A stretch of 64,000 bases of DNA from Marsupella aquatica (lineage: Eukaryota; Marchantiophyta): positions 19,964,001 through 20,028,000 of the forward strand of contig OZ316894.1 of assembly GCA_973895155.1 (NCBI GenBank), written 5' to 3'. Shown here piece after piece: positions 1 through 14,769 of this stretch; positions within the stretch are counted from its first letter, which is position 1, and each line of letters begins with the position of its first letter. Under the pieces are notes generated by a model. It saw only the letters and a list, made by a program, of their open reading frames with translations, did not search any database and was not told where the DNA came from. The position numbers were made by a program, and so were the translations under genes.

Positions 1-3000
1 CATACAGGTTGTACTATAGCATCATTTTTACACAACGCACCACGTGAAGCCTTTTTTCTTTTACAATTCCCATGGCTCAAAAACGTATGCAACAGACAAT
101 GCTAAAAGAAGCCAGGGTATGATTTGCGTTGTTGCCCTGCTGGTAATCACATATCAAAATGTGGCTGCATTCATTGATTGAAAGAAAAACAACTAGGGTT
201 ATCACGGTATGCAGGGGTGTCGTACATCATATATGTCATATTTTGATGTGCAGTTACCGAGACCCGCGTTGTTGGGCAGGGTGTCACCTAGCAGTTCACT
301 CGGTACCATCATGTTCAGTTGTGCATACCTGTCATATCTTCTACGTAGTAAGTATTGTCTTCGTGTCTTTACCACATTCAACTATACAGTAGTGCAAAAT
401 AGAGATTGTCTTCTCAAAATGGTGGCTCTGGTTCTGGGAGTGAACATTTTGAGTTGCCCTTCTTTACGGGCCAGTTTAAACTCGTGTAGGTTGACAAAGA
501 TTCTGGGAGTGAATTATTCCCCGCGGGCACATTTGAAGTCCCCTCGTCGTAGGAGCTGATATAATCCGTATGGCACCAACAATGCTTGAAGCTCGGAGTG
601 AACCTTTCTCAAAAACATCTGTGCAGAATTCCTTGGAAAACTGAAGACACCACTTCAGCGATAAATCGATCCAGTATCTTCAGATTGCTAGAAAATCCGA
701 CTTCCAAAGCGAGCGACACTTGATCTGCACAGAATCGCGAGAGACCCATACGACGGGCTGAATTGCTTTTTCCTGCCAGGACAACGTGCCAGATACATAT
801 TTTCCCTACTTCATTGGCAATCCTTTGAACCAATTGCCAACTTCCAAGCGAGTACGGTAATGTTGGAATTTGTGAAGATGATATTCCGGACCTTTTCAGC
901 AATCGGGGAGGGGGGGTGAAGGTAGGTCATTTTGTCGACATTTGGCTGCTGCTTTAGAACGAATACAGGTCAGGGATATGAGTTACATTCGGTGTCTTCT
1001 GATTCATTCAATTCTGGGAGGTCCATCTTACGGAAATGGATCCCTGAAGACGTAAACTTATCATCTTTGATTTGATTCCAAGGTTCACCTGGCGTCAGCT
1101 TAGACGTAATTGGTACAGCCTGAAAATGACTGTGTGAATTGTACAGACGAATTTCAAGCACTCAAGTTATTGTCACAGTAAGTGCACCGAATTAAGCGAG
1201 CCGAAAATATATTCACCCTCAAAAGATTTCAATGCTTGCGCGTGAGTTGTGTTGACTGTTGAGGGAGTACCTAAGACGGTAAGATAACTTTGACATTGAA
1301 CTGCTTGTCCAAGACGCTCCACATTAGTCATATAGCATATATAGGATGCTCATCTTCGAACATGTTTTACTTTTTGTCTGGTAGTGATATTAAGTGGACA
1401 AAATTAGAGAGTAAGACTAGAATACATATTAAATATAAATGGGATAAAATAATATAAATAAAGCACATGCAATGAAAGCACATAGTGACCAATGGAAAGT
1501 ATAATTAAATTTTATGACACAAAGATGACACAAGTTGTACACTTATTTCAATGTGTCTTATTAATGACTCTCATTTCAATAAAAACCATAAACTTAGGAA
1601 AGAAAGGGAACTTAACAGGATGTGTTGACATTACTTAGAATCATTCCTCTCACTCATGAGAATATTTAAAAATGGTAGTAAATGAAACCCTTGGTTTCTC
1701 TCTAGGACTTAACAAAGTTTAAAAATTAAGTGGACTGCCAAAATAAATTCAAAATACTATAAGATACCAAAAATTTAAAGGGATCCAAAAATGAATTAAA
1801 AGTCTATGTGATACAAAGGATGCCCCTTGTTAAAGTACATTCAAATAAAAATACATGATACACAAATATGAATAAGACAAAACATGAAAGTTGGATTCAC
1901 CATATAACAGTGTCACTATGTATCAAGGCATCTCGAGAGTCTTCCAAGAAGTGTGTGTTTTTTCATGATCATATGTCTAGAGAGATTGTAATTAAACAAG
2001 AAAATTATCAAAATACCAGCAAAGGTACCAGATTGACTAAAATACCCTTAAAGTTTGTGAAATTACAAAATTGCTCCTCCGAATTCTCTGCAATGCCAGT
2101 GCTCATTATGCCACCACCCTATCAATGGCTTTGAGAGTAGGTAAGCTCGCAAATCTAAACTTTAAAGGTATCTACTTAGGTAATATAACTTGTATGGGTA
2201 ATTTCGTAACTTACCCTAATTGAAATTATACATAAGGCCCCCCAGTGGAATAAATGACTACGTCTGCATCGTCATGAGAGCCATCCTGAACTCCCTATAA
2301 TATCCATCCTATCTAAACTGAACTCCTCACAACCCAAAGCTACATCCATGAATCTATCCTAGAACCATTGTGATTTGTCATCTATCCTCTAGCAAGGCTG
2401 TTGGTATTAGGACCGTCTGACCTCAATATCTGACCCAGATACAATTACTCTAATTTCATTAAACCTAATCTGACAAACTATCTTTCCTTCAACAACAACA
2501 GGAGGGGTGCCAGCCGTCGTTCGTTTACCCACTGTCTTGTTGAAAACCTGGTCTAAACTGTCTCCCATGTAGAAACGTCGTTACCAGTAGACAAGGAGTC
2601 TGCATTCGTGACTGTTTGCCTCGCATGACATAGTTAGACTAGTACTGAGTAGATTAAACAAATTACGGGACATGGTGGTACCGACCAAACTCATGAGACT
2701 TGTGTGAATGGGAAATCTTTGGGCTTTCTTCCCTGCATTGTCCACTAGAATGCAGCTGGTATTCAATCGGACACGATTTCTCTCCCCACTCCTCAGAGAA
2801 TGACGGTTTGTGTCAAAGGGGAACTTTTCGTGCCATGTGCCTCCTAGAGTCCAAAGCTACTCTACCCTGGGAAACACCCTTTCCCTATTAATTTGAATAC
2901 TATAATGTATTGGTTAGAGAGCATTGTGAAATGTAATGCCCCCCAAAACTAGGCTGTAGCCCAAGTTTTGAGGGGCTTTATGTTCACCGGGATGTTCACA

Positions 3001-5887
3001 ATTCCCCTGACTAAGACATGACAACATGTAAAAACTTGAGCGATTTTTGGGGAATAGACAAAAAAAAGTAAATTCATGAAACGGATGGAAAAAAGTGAAG
3101 GGTCATGCAACAATTTTTTGGCATGCAATTGGTTGAAATCCTAGACTATGTCAAAACTGGAAAATATTCAGCCATGGAGTATATTGGATTATTGATACAA
3201 TCTCCTTAAGACAATCTTTCATTTTGTTTTATACGGTAAAGTATTTTCTCTGTTTATAGATTCCTAGATTTGTGATACTTTCCATAATCCCCTCCTCAAA
3301 GAAGGGAGACATTATGGAAAATTACTGCCCACTAAAATACAAAATCAAAAGTCACAAAAGTCTTTTAAGAATAGATATTTCCAGTTCGTCTATCAAGAAT
3401 CAGCGTAAGCTGGTTGTCTCCACGCTTTACATGGTAGGTGCCAGTCCACAAGAGTCCTTTTCCGAGTTGATGGGTAAAGGAGCCCACTAATGTACACCAA
3501 CCATGAATTGTAATTTGCACAAATTTCTCCATAAACTATTAGTGAATCCTGTGTCGTTGACTCAGTCCAATCGAGAGGAGTAAATGTTGTTTGGTCCATA
3601 GTTCAGGGTCAAGTATAGGGCAGTCATGGAGCCAAAAGGCAAGAACCACATCCTTTGTTAGTATTATAATATTGGCCATCGGAAAATCCAGAGAACCTTC
3701 CCCCCTACTGTGGTCTTTCAGGATGACTTCTTTTGACCGTGGCACTTGGTATACATAAAGCTCAACTGAAAAGCTCATTTTCGTATCTCATTATGGCTCA
3801 AAAGTCATCGACATGTTTCTTAGATTCAATAATGACGGTATTGCTCTTTGTTAAGTCACATATTAAAGTGCAGGAAAATTTAAGATAGTGGAACAAGAAA
3901 ATGATGTATCCAGGAGGAATGATGATAACCATTACCGAGTACAGCTGGCTCTCATGGAGACCAAGTAGCAATGAAGAAGGACTACATAGAAGGCACAATA
4001 CAAGGTCGAGTCCAATCATCCAGGTGTACCCTGTTAGCCTTAACTCACCAGTGTCCATATAAAAGGGTAATATATGTTCAAACTTTTCCATTTCTCACTC
4101 TAGCTTTCCCTGTCCTCTACTATGCTCCTTGTCCTACTACAAGACAAAAACTCAAGCATGTTCCAGGATGAGCATGCTATATATTGAGGAGAGTAAGTAA
4201 TAATAGAGGCTCATGGGAAATCACCTTGGCTTAGGCCTTAAGGCCCAACTCACATCCGCCCTTTCTTTTGTGGTCCTCAAATTGAAAGATGTCATTGCAC
4301 CCTTCATTCAGGCTACGATGCCATAAGCCCTTCTTTAGGCAGTCCTGATGGTAGGTCTTGTGCTGACCCCAAGGGCAAAGGCAGGAAACTTTCAGGCCCT
4401 TGCAGGTCCAGAGCTTTGGCTGGGAAAAAAAACAAGAAAGCCAGTACACCTGTTGTCAACTCTGCCATATGTTGGGGGTTGGGGAAGCAGGGAAGCAGAT
4501 TGTGGCAGATCCTCTTATCAATGACTACTTACTGTTTTCCAAAAGTGCCCCCCCCCCCCCAGTGCAAAGGGCCACATTCTTTGGTGCACCATCGTTCTTC
4601 CTTAAAAAAACAGCTCTATTTCACGGACCTGGCCTCCCTGGCTCACTATGGCTTGAAGTGCCTGGCCTATTTTGGTCAGCTTGTGCTTACCCCCTGGTTT
4701 TGTCAAGCCACCCCAATTAACTCAGTGCACCGTCTTCCTCTCCTTAATTTTATTTGTTGGGAAGAAAACAGCCCAAGGTCATGCACGACCCACCCTTAGT
4801 CTGCTCTTTTGGTGATTAGGTCAGGATTTTTCTTAGTGGTGAAATTTATGCTAAAATCTACCTTCTTAAAACCCGTTTGTCACTTGGCTTAGGCTGCAGT
4901 AGTGTTTTAGGTTTTCATTTGCCATTTTCCGACCAAACTGAGGTCTTCTAGCTAGAATCTAACTCCTCTAGCAAGAGAATTATAAAGAGCGATATGCAAA
5001 GTCCACAAGTAAACAAAAAACTGCTGTATGTCACGAATGGTTCACCAGCTCTTTGTACATTTGAAACAACAACATCAAATCGAGGATTGTGTATACTTTT
5101 TGCCCTTTTTGCTTTATCCTCACTGCTAGATCTCCCTTGATGACAGTGTCCCCATTGATCTAGTAGGACAAAGGAAACAAAGTGTGTCAGGACTGTACTA
5201 TTGAAATTCTTCAAGTTTAGTGGTAGTCAATTTTACACCCACTTTATGTGTACATTTTTATTTTACAGTAGGTGTTAGAACCAAAAATTAAAGTAGGTCT
5301 CAACCAATCTTCAGTAGAAATTCAAATAAAGAATATTCTTGACACAAGGTAAACACATAAAGACCATGGTCAATTAAAAAGAAAAACCATTGCAAAACAT
5401 TGGACGAGGTTGGTAGTCTGGCGAATCTCACTTGATATGATTCGATCCCCTCACACCTGTGACCGTGTAAGTGGCCCTCAACAGACCTAAATTGCGGTGA
5501 CGACCGCGTCAAAGGTCCCCCACCCCAACCGCTCAGTGCTCAGAGAGTCAGAGCACAATCGCATTTCGCGGACTGACAGACACATTGCTTTAGAGGTTAG
5601 AGTTTAGACATTGCCAGAAACGAATCTCACAAAAAAATCAGTCATATACGATCGTCGAATATAATAATTGCAGAGCAATCTTGAAATGGAATGTTACGTC
5701 ATCACTCGTGCATCGTAGCTTTCCAGACGGGACAGACAATCCTACTCAGCTGCAGTAAGCCAACAGCTGACTCCGACCCTCTGGCTCCTCCCTTTTGAAA
5801 TCAGGGTCATTTTTTCGATGTGCAAAGTTTTTCCAAAGCTTCTCGTTATTGTTTGCCTTCAAAGCTTTCCGAGATGAGTTTCCTGAG
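1..5887. other. Intergenic, no gene recognised
   Basis: Both strands hold only short, unrelated open frames without protein-family character, and many of them lack an ATG. The 1.4-2.2 kb part is strongly AT-rich. A cytosine run lies near 4551-4561 and a foldback at 2938-2976. A stretch near 4041-4130 resembles the start of the dispersed repeat found at 17290 and 62331. Nothing here can be assigned a function. Confidence 0.6.
2938..2976. repeat. Foldback (imperfect inverted repeat)
   Basis: The arms gccccccaaaact and agttttgaggggc pair with one mismatch. The pairing extends inward through aggct/gccc to a loop of about three bases, giving a stem of about 18 bp. It could be a transposon remnant or a transcribed hairpin. 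No neighbouring gene is recognised, so its strand of action is unknown. Confidence 0.6.
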
Positions 5888-6005
5888 TTAAGAGAGCAGA
5901 AAACATAGAATTCAAAGAGTTTCGTTTGTTGATGGGGCATTGAATCCTTAATTAAGAGACCAGAAAACATAGAATTCAAAGAATTCCGTTTGTTGATAGG
6001 GCATG
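5888..6005. repeat. Tandem duplication, 64-bp unit
   Basis: Two adjacent copies start at 5888 and 5952. They share 54 bases (ttaagaga[g/c]cagaaaac through ttgttgat[g/a]gggcat) with only a few substitutions. No coding role is seen. Confidence 0.85.
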
Positions 6006-8378
6006 GAACGCGGGAATGCGTTTTACTGTAGATCTTGAACACGAGCTTTTTTATTACAGCGCGGGAGGGCGTCGTCGTCTGGAGATGACTACCGTGTGCA
6101 GATCAGGTGAGCGATCTGGCCCGCTCCACAGAGTACTACTGTATAGGCGGAGGACGGATCTGTAGCTGTGCGCAACTAGATCAGACATGATTTGTGCAGT
6201 TGTGCACGTTCGTTTCGATGGCGTGAGCCGTGAGGAAGATATGGTCACGGGTGGAGCGAGAGGGATTGAGACTTGGCACTTACATTTGGACCGGGTGAAG
6301 TGATAAAAAGAGAAAAGATAAGCATAAAGGACAGGGGCCCAGGCCCCATGGCGGCTTGCGGGAGCGACACACAAGGTCACAACTCACAAGACACTACTCA
6401 CAAGACGAGCGAGATGGAAGGAAAGATGAATGTCGTAAAGATAAACATGAAGGACACGGCGCGGAGTCTAGCGCGGAATTGACGGAAGTACTGGTAAAAC
6501 TACGGCATGACGAAAGAACGAGAGGCTGTCCTAGAGGAGGTACTGAGCTGTAAAGAAGGGAGCTCTAGTGCTCGGTACTAAATGAGCAAAGGACGCTGGG
6601 GGCGGAGTGAAGGGACTGGGAAAAGTTGTTAGGCCAAAGGGAAAGACGCGCATTTACAGCAGGAAGCTCAGAATTCAGGGATGCAACGGGAGGTGCTGTA
6701 GGTCGGTCGGGGAACAGAATCATAGAGCCAGGCTGCCGTAGCCGCAGAGAGGAGATAGGAAATGATGGATGGCACAAGCTGTAGGACACAACCGCAGAAA
6801 GACTTAGGAAGGGCGAACAGTTGTTTTATTCCTTTATTATTAGCAGATTGGAGTGCCTCTGCCCTCATGGGCAGTGCTCCAACATAGCCGGCACTGCCAC
6901 CTGGAACCCGTACGTGGCCGTTGGAATTGGGGAATTTGGGAGGAGTACTGACAGGTAGCTCGAAGGGATCGATCGTCCGTTAGTCCGTCCATGAATCGTG
7001 CTGCACTCTTGTTGTTGTCGCCGTTCATATCAGGCAGAGTGGGGTGGCACGGATCGGGTGCCGGGTTGGTCTCTCATGACGCTCTTTCAGAGCATATATC
7101 GGATTCGCGGCCCGGCGTCTGGGGTTGTAGTGGGCGCGGATCGCTTTCTTTCGTCGTCGCCGTCCACCCTCAGGGTGTCTGGACCTTTTGGCTTGGTAAG
7201 TAAGAATGTTACCTGTAGCTGGTCGTCGTTGATTGCATTCAATTTTGAAACTAATGCAGTTTCGGGACTGTACTGGAGGAAACCACTAGCGGGGCGGTCG
7301 ATTGTGAATCTCCGTCGTGTTGAGCGGGTCGCGGGGAGTCCGAAATTTTCCCTTCCTGCTCAAATTTCTGTCAGGAATTTCCGTTCTGAATTCCTGACAA
7401 CCTACTGCATGCTGTTGGACTTCCGATTGCTGAGAATTGGGAGTGATCAAAAATTTATTCCAGGCAATTGACCTTGTGAGGCAACTATTTGAGGCTGTCC
7501 CACAGAGTCTCTGCTTAACCAGTTTCGACAATCGACATACATTTGAGCTTTCAAATCGAATGCATGCCAATTCAGGCCGCTGCTTGTCGCATTGGTGATT
7601 CCGCGTTCTTGACGGGACATCGTTCGTTCTTGCGAGGGAGCCTGCTCCCGCCACTGTAGCCTTGTGACTGTGAGCCTTATTCCTATTGCTCCCACCCCAA
7701 CAGAATGATGTTGAGCTCCACCTTGTTGCTCTGGCCCCTTTCGGTCTGCAGTTTTAGATTACGCAGCCGTCCTTCCGTGTTTTAGGTGAGATCAAGAAAG
7801 ATTTCGGGACCTGAGTAATTACACTTAGCAATGCTGAGAGTGGGGTTCTATCCCAAGGAAGTCGTAGGAGACAGAGTACTTGAAGCGACATTTCTAAATC
7901 TCGCAAAAGCACCCCAATTCCCTCCATCCGGCATATTGGCCCCAAACGCTTCAGATGAACGACTGTTACTAAAAGCAATAGGGCTCTCCGGGATGGTATT
8001 ACACCTCGTGTGGCCACTCGCCCCGTATTGAACAATGGGCGGTCATCTCATCCAGTGATCCTTATCCGAGCACCAGGTTTTTCCTTGCTTATGAAATCGA
8101 CGAAGGAAGTAGGGCTGATAGGCCAAAGCGAATTGCACTCTGCGACTGTTTTTCTCTGGAAGGTTTCCTTTCTTGTTCGGGTTTCTGCTTGACTTACCAA
8201 TATGCAAGTCTTTTGAGAAGCATGCAGAGTTTTAAGTTGACCATTGTTGACTCATGTGCAGAGCTCGAGAAATATCAAGCGGTTAGCTTCCTGCCCTCCC
8301 CTCGGCTACGCGCGGTTTCTCATTAGAGTGCCATTGCCTCCCGCCAGACAATCGCGATCCCGGGAGGTCACAGCTGTC
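6006..8378. other. Region upstream of ICME, probable promoter/leader
   Basis: The region is more GC-rich than its left flank and contains several overlapping open frames (for example 6998-7471 + and 7286-7654 -). None resembles a known protein, and the frames shadow each other on opposite strands. The last 1-1.5 kb probably contains the promoter and 5' leader of the ICME gene. I cannot place a TATA box or a transcription start with confidence. Confidence 0.4.
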
Positions 8379-11300
8379 ATGCACACAAGCTCATTCAGTT
8401 ATTCGAGGAACAGAAGTGTACCTCGGGGCTCAACAGTAGTGGACTTCGTCGACGCCGAAAACCCTGTTTCAGTCTCGTCCGGAACATCTGAGTACAGGCG
8501 ATCAGGAGTAGACGAAGAAAGTCTGCCCCATTTCGCAGAGCAGGGCAGTGATATGAATTCACGTCACATGAAGGTGGACATATTGAGCATTAAGGATGAT
8601 GTAGCATCCCTGAGCCCATCTCCTGTGCTTCGAGTTAAGAATGGAAATCGTCTGGCGCGATTTTCCACGGAGGGTAGCCATGAAGAAAAGCAGCCTCTTG
8701 CCCGGTCCCAACCGCACACACGGAGAGCTCTTACCGAACCGGCGGGGTTTGTACCCCCTAAACGATATCAATCATTTAGGGACGATGTGGGTCATGCTGC
8801 AGCAGAAACGTTCATGTTAACAGGACTGACGTTAAGGCTCCTTCGCTATCTTGGGTAAGACATGACTGCTCTCAGACGAAGATGATTCCTGAGACAACAA
8901 ATTTTCAGCGTCGTTTTCTCATTTCCGCAGGGTGATAGAGATTGGGTATGGCTACGAATGTCAATGCTGTTCGTGACTTCTAATCTCCATGTTAGCCCAG
9001 TACAGGACGTAAATTGGTTTTGCATCCAACTGTCACGGTCATAGTTCTCCTTCTACGATTGCTTTGTGGTGAGCAGTAGAATTCGAGTCAAACTCAACTA
9101 CTATCTGGAGCCCTTATCTTGAATACATTTCATTCCTCTAATAATCCTAAAAATCGACCTTGGCCACAACACAGAAGCTGTGGTGCAGCCCTTATGTTCA
9201 GTTCCTGTGAGCTTGAAGCTGTTGGATGCTGATAAATTTCTGACATGGTCTGACCAAGAGAATTTACTATGTTGGCAAAAATCGTGATCTGGATACCTCT
9301 TACCAGGTGCGAAGTGGTGAAACCAATTAAAATGTAATGGCATAATATTAAGATTCAACGGCCTCGTGCTTGACTGCAATTTAGCTTTTCCACTATAGTT
9401 TAGTATAAGCTAATCATATCTCTCCACTGTCCACAGCCTGAATGCTGTGCAGCACAGATGGTGTTCTCCGTTGAGATTGCTACTACAGAGGATGTTTCTT
9501 TCTTATGTATGTTGGATGCAGCTGCTTGCTTTACTTACCTCTGATTAACCATGGAGCCAACCTCAAGAATTTTTTCCGCTTTATTCTTTATCTGGGTAGA
9601 TCTTCAGATGAGCGAACAAGGAGTTTTGCTCAAATACCTCCGGTTGATATGCTCATCGAGTAACTTTTGTAGAATTTAACCTGAATTATGCACTTCGTAG
9701 TGTTTTCCATCCTAGTAGTTTACCATATTTGATATACTCCAAGGCTTAAATGTTATTTGAGGTTTTGCATGGACTAAGATGTCTATGACGTTGTTGCTAT
9801 CGTCCAGGGTGGGGTACCGATGGATAACGAAATTGTTGGCTCTTGGTCTGTATGCGATTTTCTTAATGCCAGGGTTTCTGCGAGGTTAGTGAACAGCTCT
9901 GGTTCTGGGTCTCAGCGGAAGCAAGCTTTACGTAAAATGTATTGTCGCGGAATGATTTTCACTGGTTGTCCTCATTTTGTCTTGCAGAAGCTGAATTTTT
10001 TCGTCGACGTTCCTAAATTGAAATACTTACTCGGACTGATTTGTATGTTCTTTGAAATCTTCCAGTTGGATACCAATATTTCTTCGCGAAGAACATACGT
10101 CGTAGTATTGTTTATGGAGATAACCCAAGAAATAGGTACCTGTTATACTGGCCTACATTTTTACCTTTTCTTAAGATTTCGTAGACTGGATATGGACTAA
10201 ACAGGAAACCAATCTATGTAGAAGCTGTGGTTTTCTATCTAAGCAGCATGCTGGTCGGAAAGAGAACTCTACGTCTAATTTCTGCAGCACTGTCGCACGT
10301 TTCGTGTGCAACTGTCACTACGTTTCCGCATATGTTCATTGAATTATGTGTCTTATTATGTTGTGAGCAGATTGGACTTGTACACACCAGAAGATGTAAG
10401 CACTCCAAAGCCAGTGGTGATATTCATCACGGGGGGTGCATGGATTATTGGGTAAGGATTTCTACAGCACATGGTAACGGGCCCACATACGGCTGTGCTC
10501 TATCCCATGTTATTGTGCAATAAAAGGTTTGGCGTAGCTTTGCATTTGGCTGCACCACATTCTGGGGCATCAGGTCCTTGTGCATTGCCATTAGAACCGA
10601 GGCAACGGACAACTCGATTAAACACAAAGTTAGCGAGAAATATTGCTTCTGGTTAATTGTAGTCGTGGTCGATCCATAGTACTCCCACCCATTCGATGAA
10701 AGACAAGTCCACAAGAACCAACAAGCTGTCTCCCAAGTTGCATCTGTGTCAGCCTTTCGGTATCCCAGGTTCAATGTTCGACAAACTCTACTAGGCTAAC
10801 TGTTGCTCCATGTAGTATGTTATTTACGTCGAAATTTACTGCTCAAGAAAACGTGACATTACCGTATCCTAAGCGCGTGTGACGAGCTGAAGCAAAAACC
10901 GTTTGTGAAGAATATTTGCAGTGAAGCCGAAGTTCTATATTTTGAATTTGTACGTGTGACTAGTACTGCATTCGATGGGGAAGCGTTCTGTGTTTTTGTG
11001 TATGAAAATAACTAAGATCTGTGCTGACAGGTACAAGGCTTGGGGTTCTCTGCTGGGAATACAATTAAGTGAAAGGGATATTATGGTCTGCTGCGTCGAC
11101 TACAGGTCGGATTTATCTTTCAGCTGGATGCATGCACATAAGAATCTTATCTGAAATTTTGCCTTGTTAGCTGTGGGCTGCTGTTTTTGTTACTATAACC
11201 AACGGCCTAATTTCCTTTCCTAATTATACAAATAATATTCTAAAGTGCAGGAACTTTCCCCAGGGTGGGATAAGTGATATGGTCGAAGATGTTTCTACTG

Positions 11301-13329
11301 GCATTGGTTTTATTGTGAACAATATCGATCAATTCGGAGGTGACCCGGACAGGTAGCTATTTTACATGCAATCCTTATAACTGTCCTCCCGAATTTTCAA
11401 AAAGTTTCTAAATTTATTGTATATCATCGTCAAGGCGATCGCACCGGTTGGTAACTTAGTCGTGACCCATATGACCCGAATCTGGGCGTAACATAATAAT
11501 ACCATGAGAGCAGAGAAGTCCCTGAGATCATGTCATGATGAAGACTTCCGACGGATCTGACGGTGCTGTTTTTCCCTCGAAATTTAATCTAGATGAACAA
11601 TTAGTTCGTCGTCCACATTGCAGAAAAGGGATGCATACAGGGCAGGCTACAAAGTGGACAGTGAAACTCGCCTGTCTATCACAATGCCTCTGTATTAGGA
11701 GATTGCAGACGTTGGATCAAGGACTTTCATTAAGCATGCACTCAGCTTGAGCATCCAACATGACACCCATTGACAAGCTGTTCTTGAATTTTGTATCAGA
11801 ATATACCTAGCAGGCCAATCGGCAGGATGTCATATAGCTTCCTGTGCCTTAGTTGAGCAAGCTCGAATCGAGATAGGACAGAAGGAAGGAATAATGACCT
11901 GGAAAACTGGACAAATAAAAGCATTTCTTGGTCTATCTGGCGGGTATGTATCGAGAATAACGTCTTCATTTTATTTTACCTTTCCTGCTTGATCATTTTA
12001 ATGCACGTATAATAAATCTCCATCCTTTGTGACGATAATTGGTATTCTCATTGACATGTTGCCAGGTATAATTTACCAAAACTGGTGGATCACTTTCATA
12101 ACAGGGGTCTTTATCGAAAAATATTTCTGGGGTATGACCTCTCTTTATCATTTTCTCTGACCTTTAGGACTAGATGAAGCTTTTCATGATGCAATGTCAT
12201 TTTACCAAAACTAAGTTGAGATATTCATCCCAGACATTCAATCTATGTTTGGCACATTGAGTTATGGCTGAATGCGGAGCAAATTTCTCGGTTTTCGTTC
12301 TCTCGTGTAGGGGTCTGATGATAAACGGAAACCACTGTTGGGGGCAATTGTGACTAGCCTGCTGTCACTACCAGTTTATTTAAGCTGTATTGGATTGGAT
12401 TGTATTGTGGTTGTGTAGGATCATGGAAGGGGAGACATCTCTGCCACTCTACTCTCCAGAGTTGGCGGTTCAAAGTGAAGCATTTGCCCCCGCAGTTCCT
12501 CTCTTACCTCCAATGTACCTTTTTCACGGCACTGCGGACTATTCAATACCTCATGAGGCGAGGTAAATGTAAACAGGATTTCGTCCCATCGTTATGAAAA
12601 CAACCATGCATACGAGTTGTGACATTTTGCTGAAAACGTGCTTGGTAATAGAGGAAATAAAACCATCCGCGTCTGCTCTGTTGATCAGCTTGGATTGCTC
12701 TTTGCTGTGGCTTGGTTATTAACCTTCTGAGCACGGCAATGGCAGTGAAAATTTTGCTTCAGTCCTCAGACGAGTGGGTGTACCTGTTACAACGAAATTG
12801 TATGTTGACAAGACGCATACAGATGTCTTTTTACAGGTATAGTGTACATTCTGGGTTGATGCTTGTGACCCTAAGTGCAGCCTATCTTCCTATTTCGACA
12901 TCTGATTATTAAATACTGTTTGAAGGAGTAAAAGGTCCCCACATCCTGCCACAATGAATATGGTGAAACTGTTAGCTAAATATATGCACTGTTGGCTCGA
13001 TAGGTGCTAGTGATGGACAGGGTATGAATCGTTAAGGAATGATCTGTTCTAGCTTGATGGCATGCTTGGTGTAGATGCTTGAGTGCAGAACTAGATGGTA
13101 ATCGTCATCGTCATCTGAGATCACATGAAGTGCCACCTGTAGCTTTAATGACCTTCTCACTTCGCAGGATCCAATGCGTGGAGGCTATGACCAGCTTTTC
13201 GACGACTTGTTAGAAATATTGCATGCGGATGATGAAGAGGCAAAAGAAAAGGATGCAAAAGCTCCTCTACGTCCTCGACTAGTTCCAGAATTTTTACTGC
13301 ATTTAGCTCACGTGGTTAGTCCTTTCTAG
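8379..13329 (+). CDS. ICME: Isoprenylcysteine alpha-carbonyl methylesterase (ICME family), 11 exons
   Basis: The family hydrolyses the C-terminal methyl ester of prenylated proteins at endomembranes; in Arabidopsis it modulates abscisic-acid signalling. Exons: 8379-8854, 9808-9884, 10066-10135, 10371-10451, 11031-11105, 11251-11352, 11800-11943, 12066-12131, 12419-12562, 12746-12836, 13168-13329. They sum to 1488 nt, or 495 residues plus stop. The first about 130 residues are Ser-rich and variable. The conserved part starts at [14 protein letters not shown], followed by a membrane segment ([19 protein letters not shown]). Alpha/beta-hydrolase marks are the oxyanion-hole motif TGGAWIIG (228-235), nucleophile elbow GQSAG (Ser301), HGTADYS (Asp404) and KTHTD (His436). 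The protein ends [11 protein letters not shown], as in the family. The start at 8379 is the first ATG of exon 1; upstream in-frame codons begin only at a TTG. Sure of family and exon boundaries. Confidence 0.95.
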
Positions 13330-14769
13330 ATTAGTGCGGATATCGAACTTGCAGTCGATGTCATTTGCAGTCCAGTTCAGGAAAAGGGTGGAAGTGAAGC
13401 TACACAACTAGGGAATTTTTTTGCTGGCATGCAGCAACTTAGTATAGCTATCTCCCATAAGTAACTGTCCCAAGGCCAAACTCTATGCTTATTTTGTTCG
13501 CCACAGGATTTAGCGGGACTGGTCAGGATCCCGCGAAATTGACCCAGCCCTTCTGTTTGGATAGAATTCTCCGTTTGCCCTACTCGAACGGTTTTGTTTC
13601 GCACCAGTTGCTTTGTTTTCACCCTTTCACTGCCATCATCTTAAAATCGGCCATGGAACAAAGTCTGAGTCGGTCTTTATAGGATCTGGCCAGGTTGGGG
13701 CAGTATGACAATCCGATTCCGGATAATTGGATCGGCGAACATTGCACACCGGTTGTGTGAAATGTTCGCCGATCTCATGCACCTTCGGTGTTTCGACGCG
13801 AATGTCGACCAAACTGTTACTGACTGAATCTCCACCACTTTTCCTATATGGCGAAAGAGTGTTTCTCCTGCTGACCTTTTTGCTTTTTCGCCTTTGGTCT
13901 CCATGGAACACTGTGAAAATGGACCAGCTCTACGGCCAGATTTGAAAACAACGTTCAGAGGAAACAATGGGTTTTCTCGCTACAGTACCGGTGGGTCATA
14001 CTGAAAAACGGCATTATGATATGCTCTCCAGGATGGAACAAGCCATGGATTTTCCTGTACAGCTCTACCCTAGAAGTGACGTTCTAAAAACCTTCGGCTG
14101 GACTATGCTGCTCGGTTGGAGATATGTGGAGAGGAACTTAATTGACATAGAACACATTTTTCGGCTAGGTGTCAGCTAAATGCTCAGAAAATTACACTCA
14201 CAAAAGTTTTTGGCTGCCACCAAAAGGACTCGGTAGTCTGCCTAATAATATCCGAGGTGGATAAGGCCAAGGGTGGCTTATGGCCGCCATCGCTAATGTT
14301 TGCTGACTGATTTAGGGACCCCCAAATACACAAATCACCACTGGTGCACTCCATAAACGGCCTCTATCGAAACCGAAGTTCAAACCTCAAGCTGGTCCAA
14401 ACTCATATTCAACCTCGAATGTGAAATCGACCATACAATTCAGTCGTCAGTTGCGCAGAGTTCAGATGCAGGAGTAATCTTTCTGTTGTGAGTTCGATAT
14501 TCCTGCAGGAAATTTGACTCTCATCACAAGTGACATGTCGAGGCTGGAAAGTCAACTATCATGAGCATTTCATGGTTGTCAAGGGTGACCCACCAATGCA
14601 CCCAAATGTACCGACTGCATAGTCCCATTTGAGTGGTCAGCCTCCACTCCGTTAAGGATACAAGTTAACGGTGGGGAGCTTTGTCTGGAAAAATGGCCGG
14701 GAAAGGAAAAACATGAATGTTATAGACCTTTCCAGCCACTTCTGGAGAATGAGGCTCTTACACTAATTG

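Noticed and set aside
6998-7471. 157-codon + strand frame upstream of ICME
   Set aside because: Composition looks non-coding, a minus-strand frame overlaps it, and no splice link to ICME is needed for a full-length protein.
8244-8378. Upstream extension of the ICME open frame (45 codons)
   Set aside because: It begins at TTG, not ATG, and its composition is unlike the rest of exon 1. The first ATG is at 8379.
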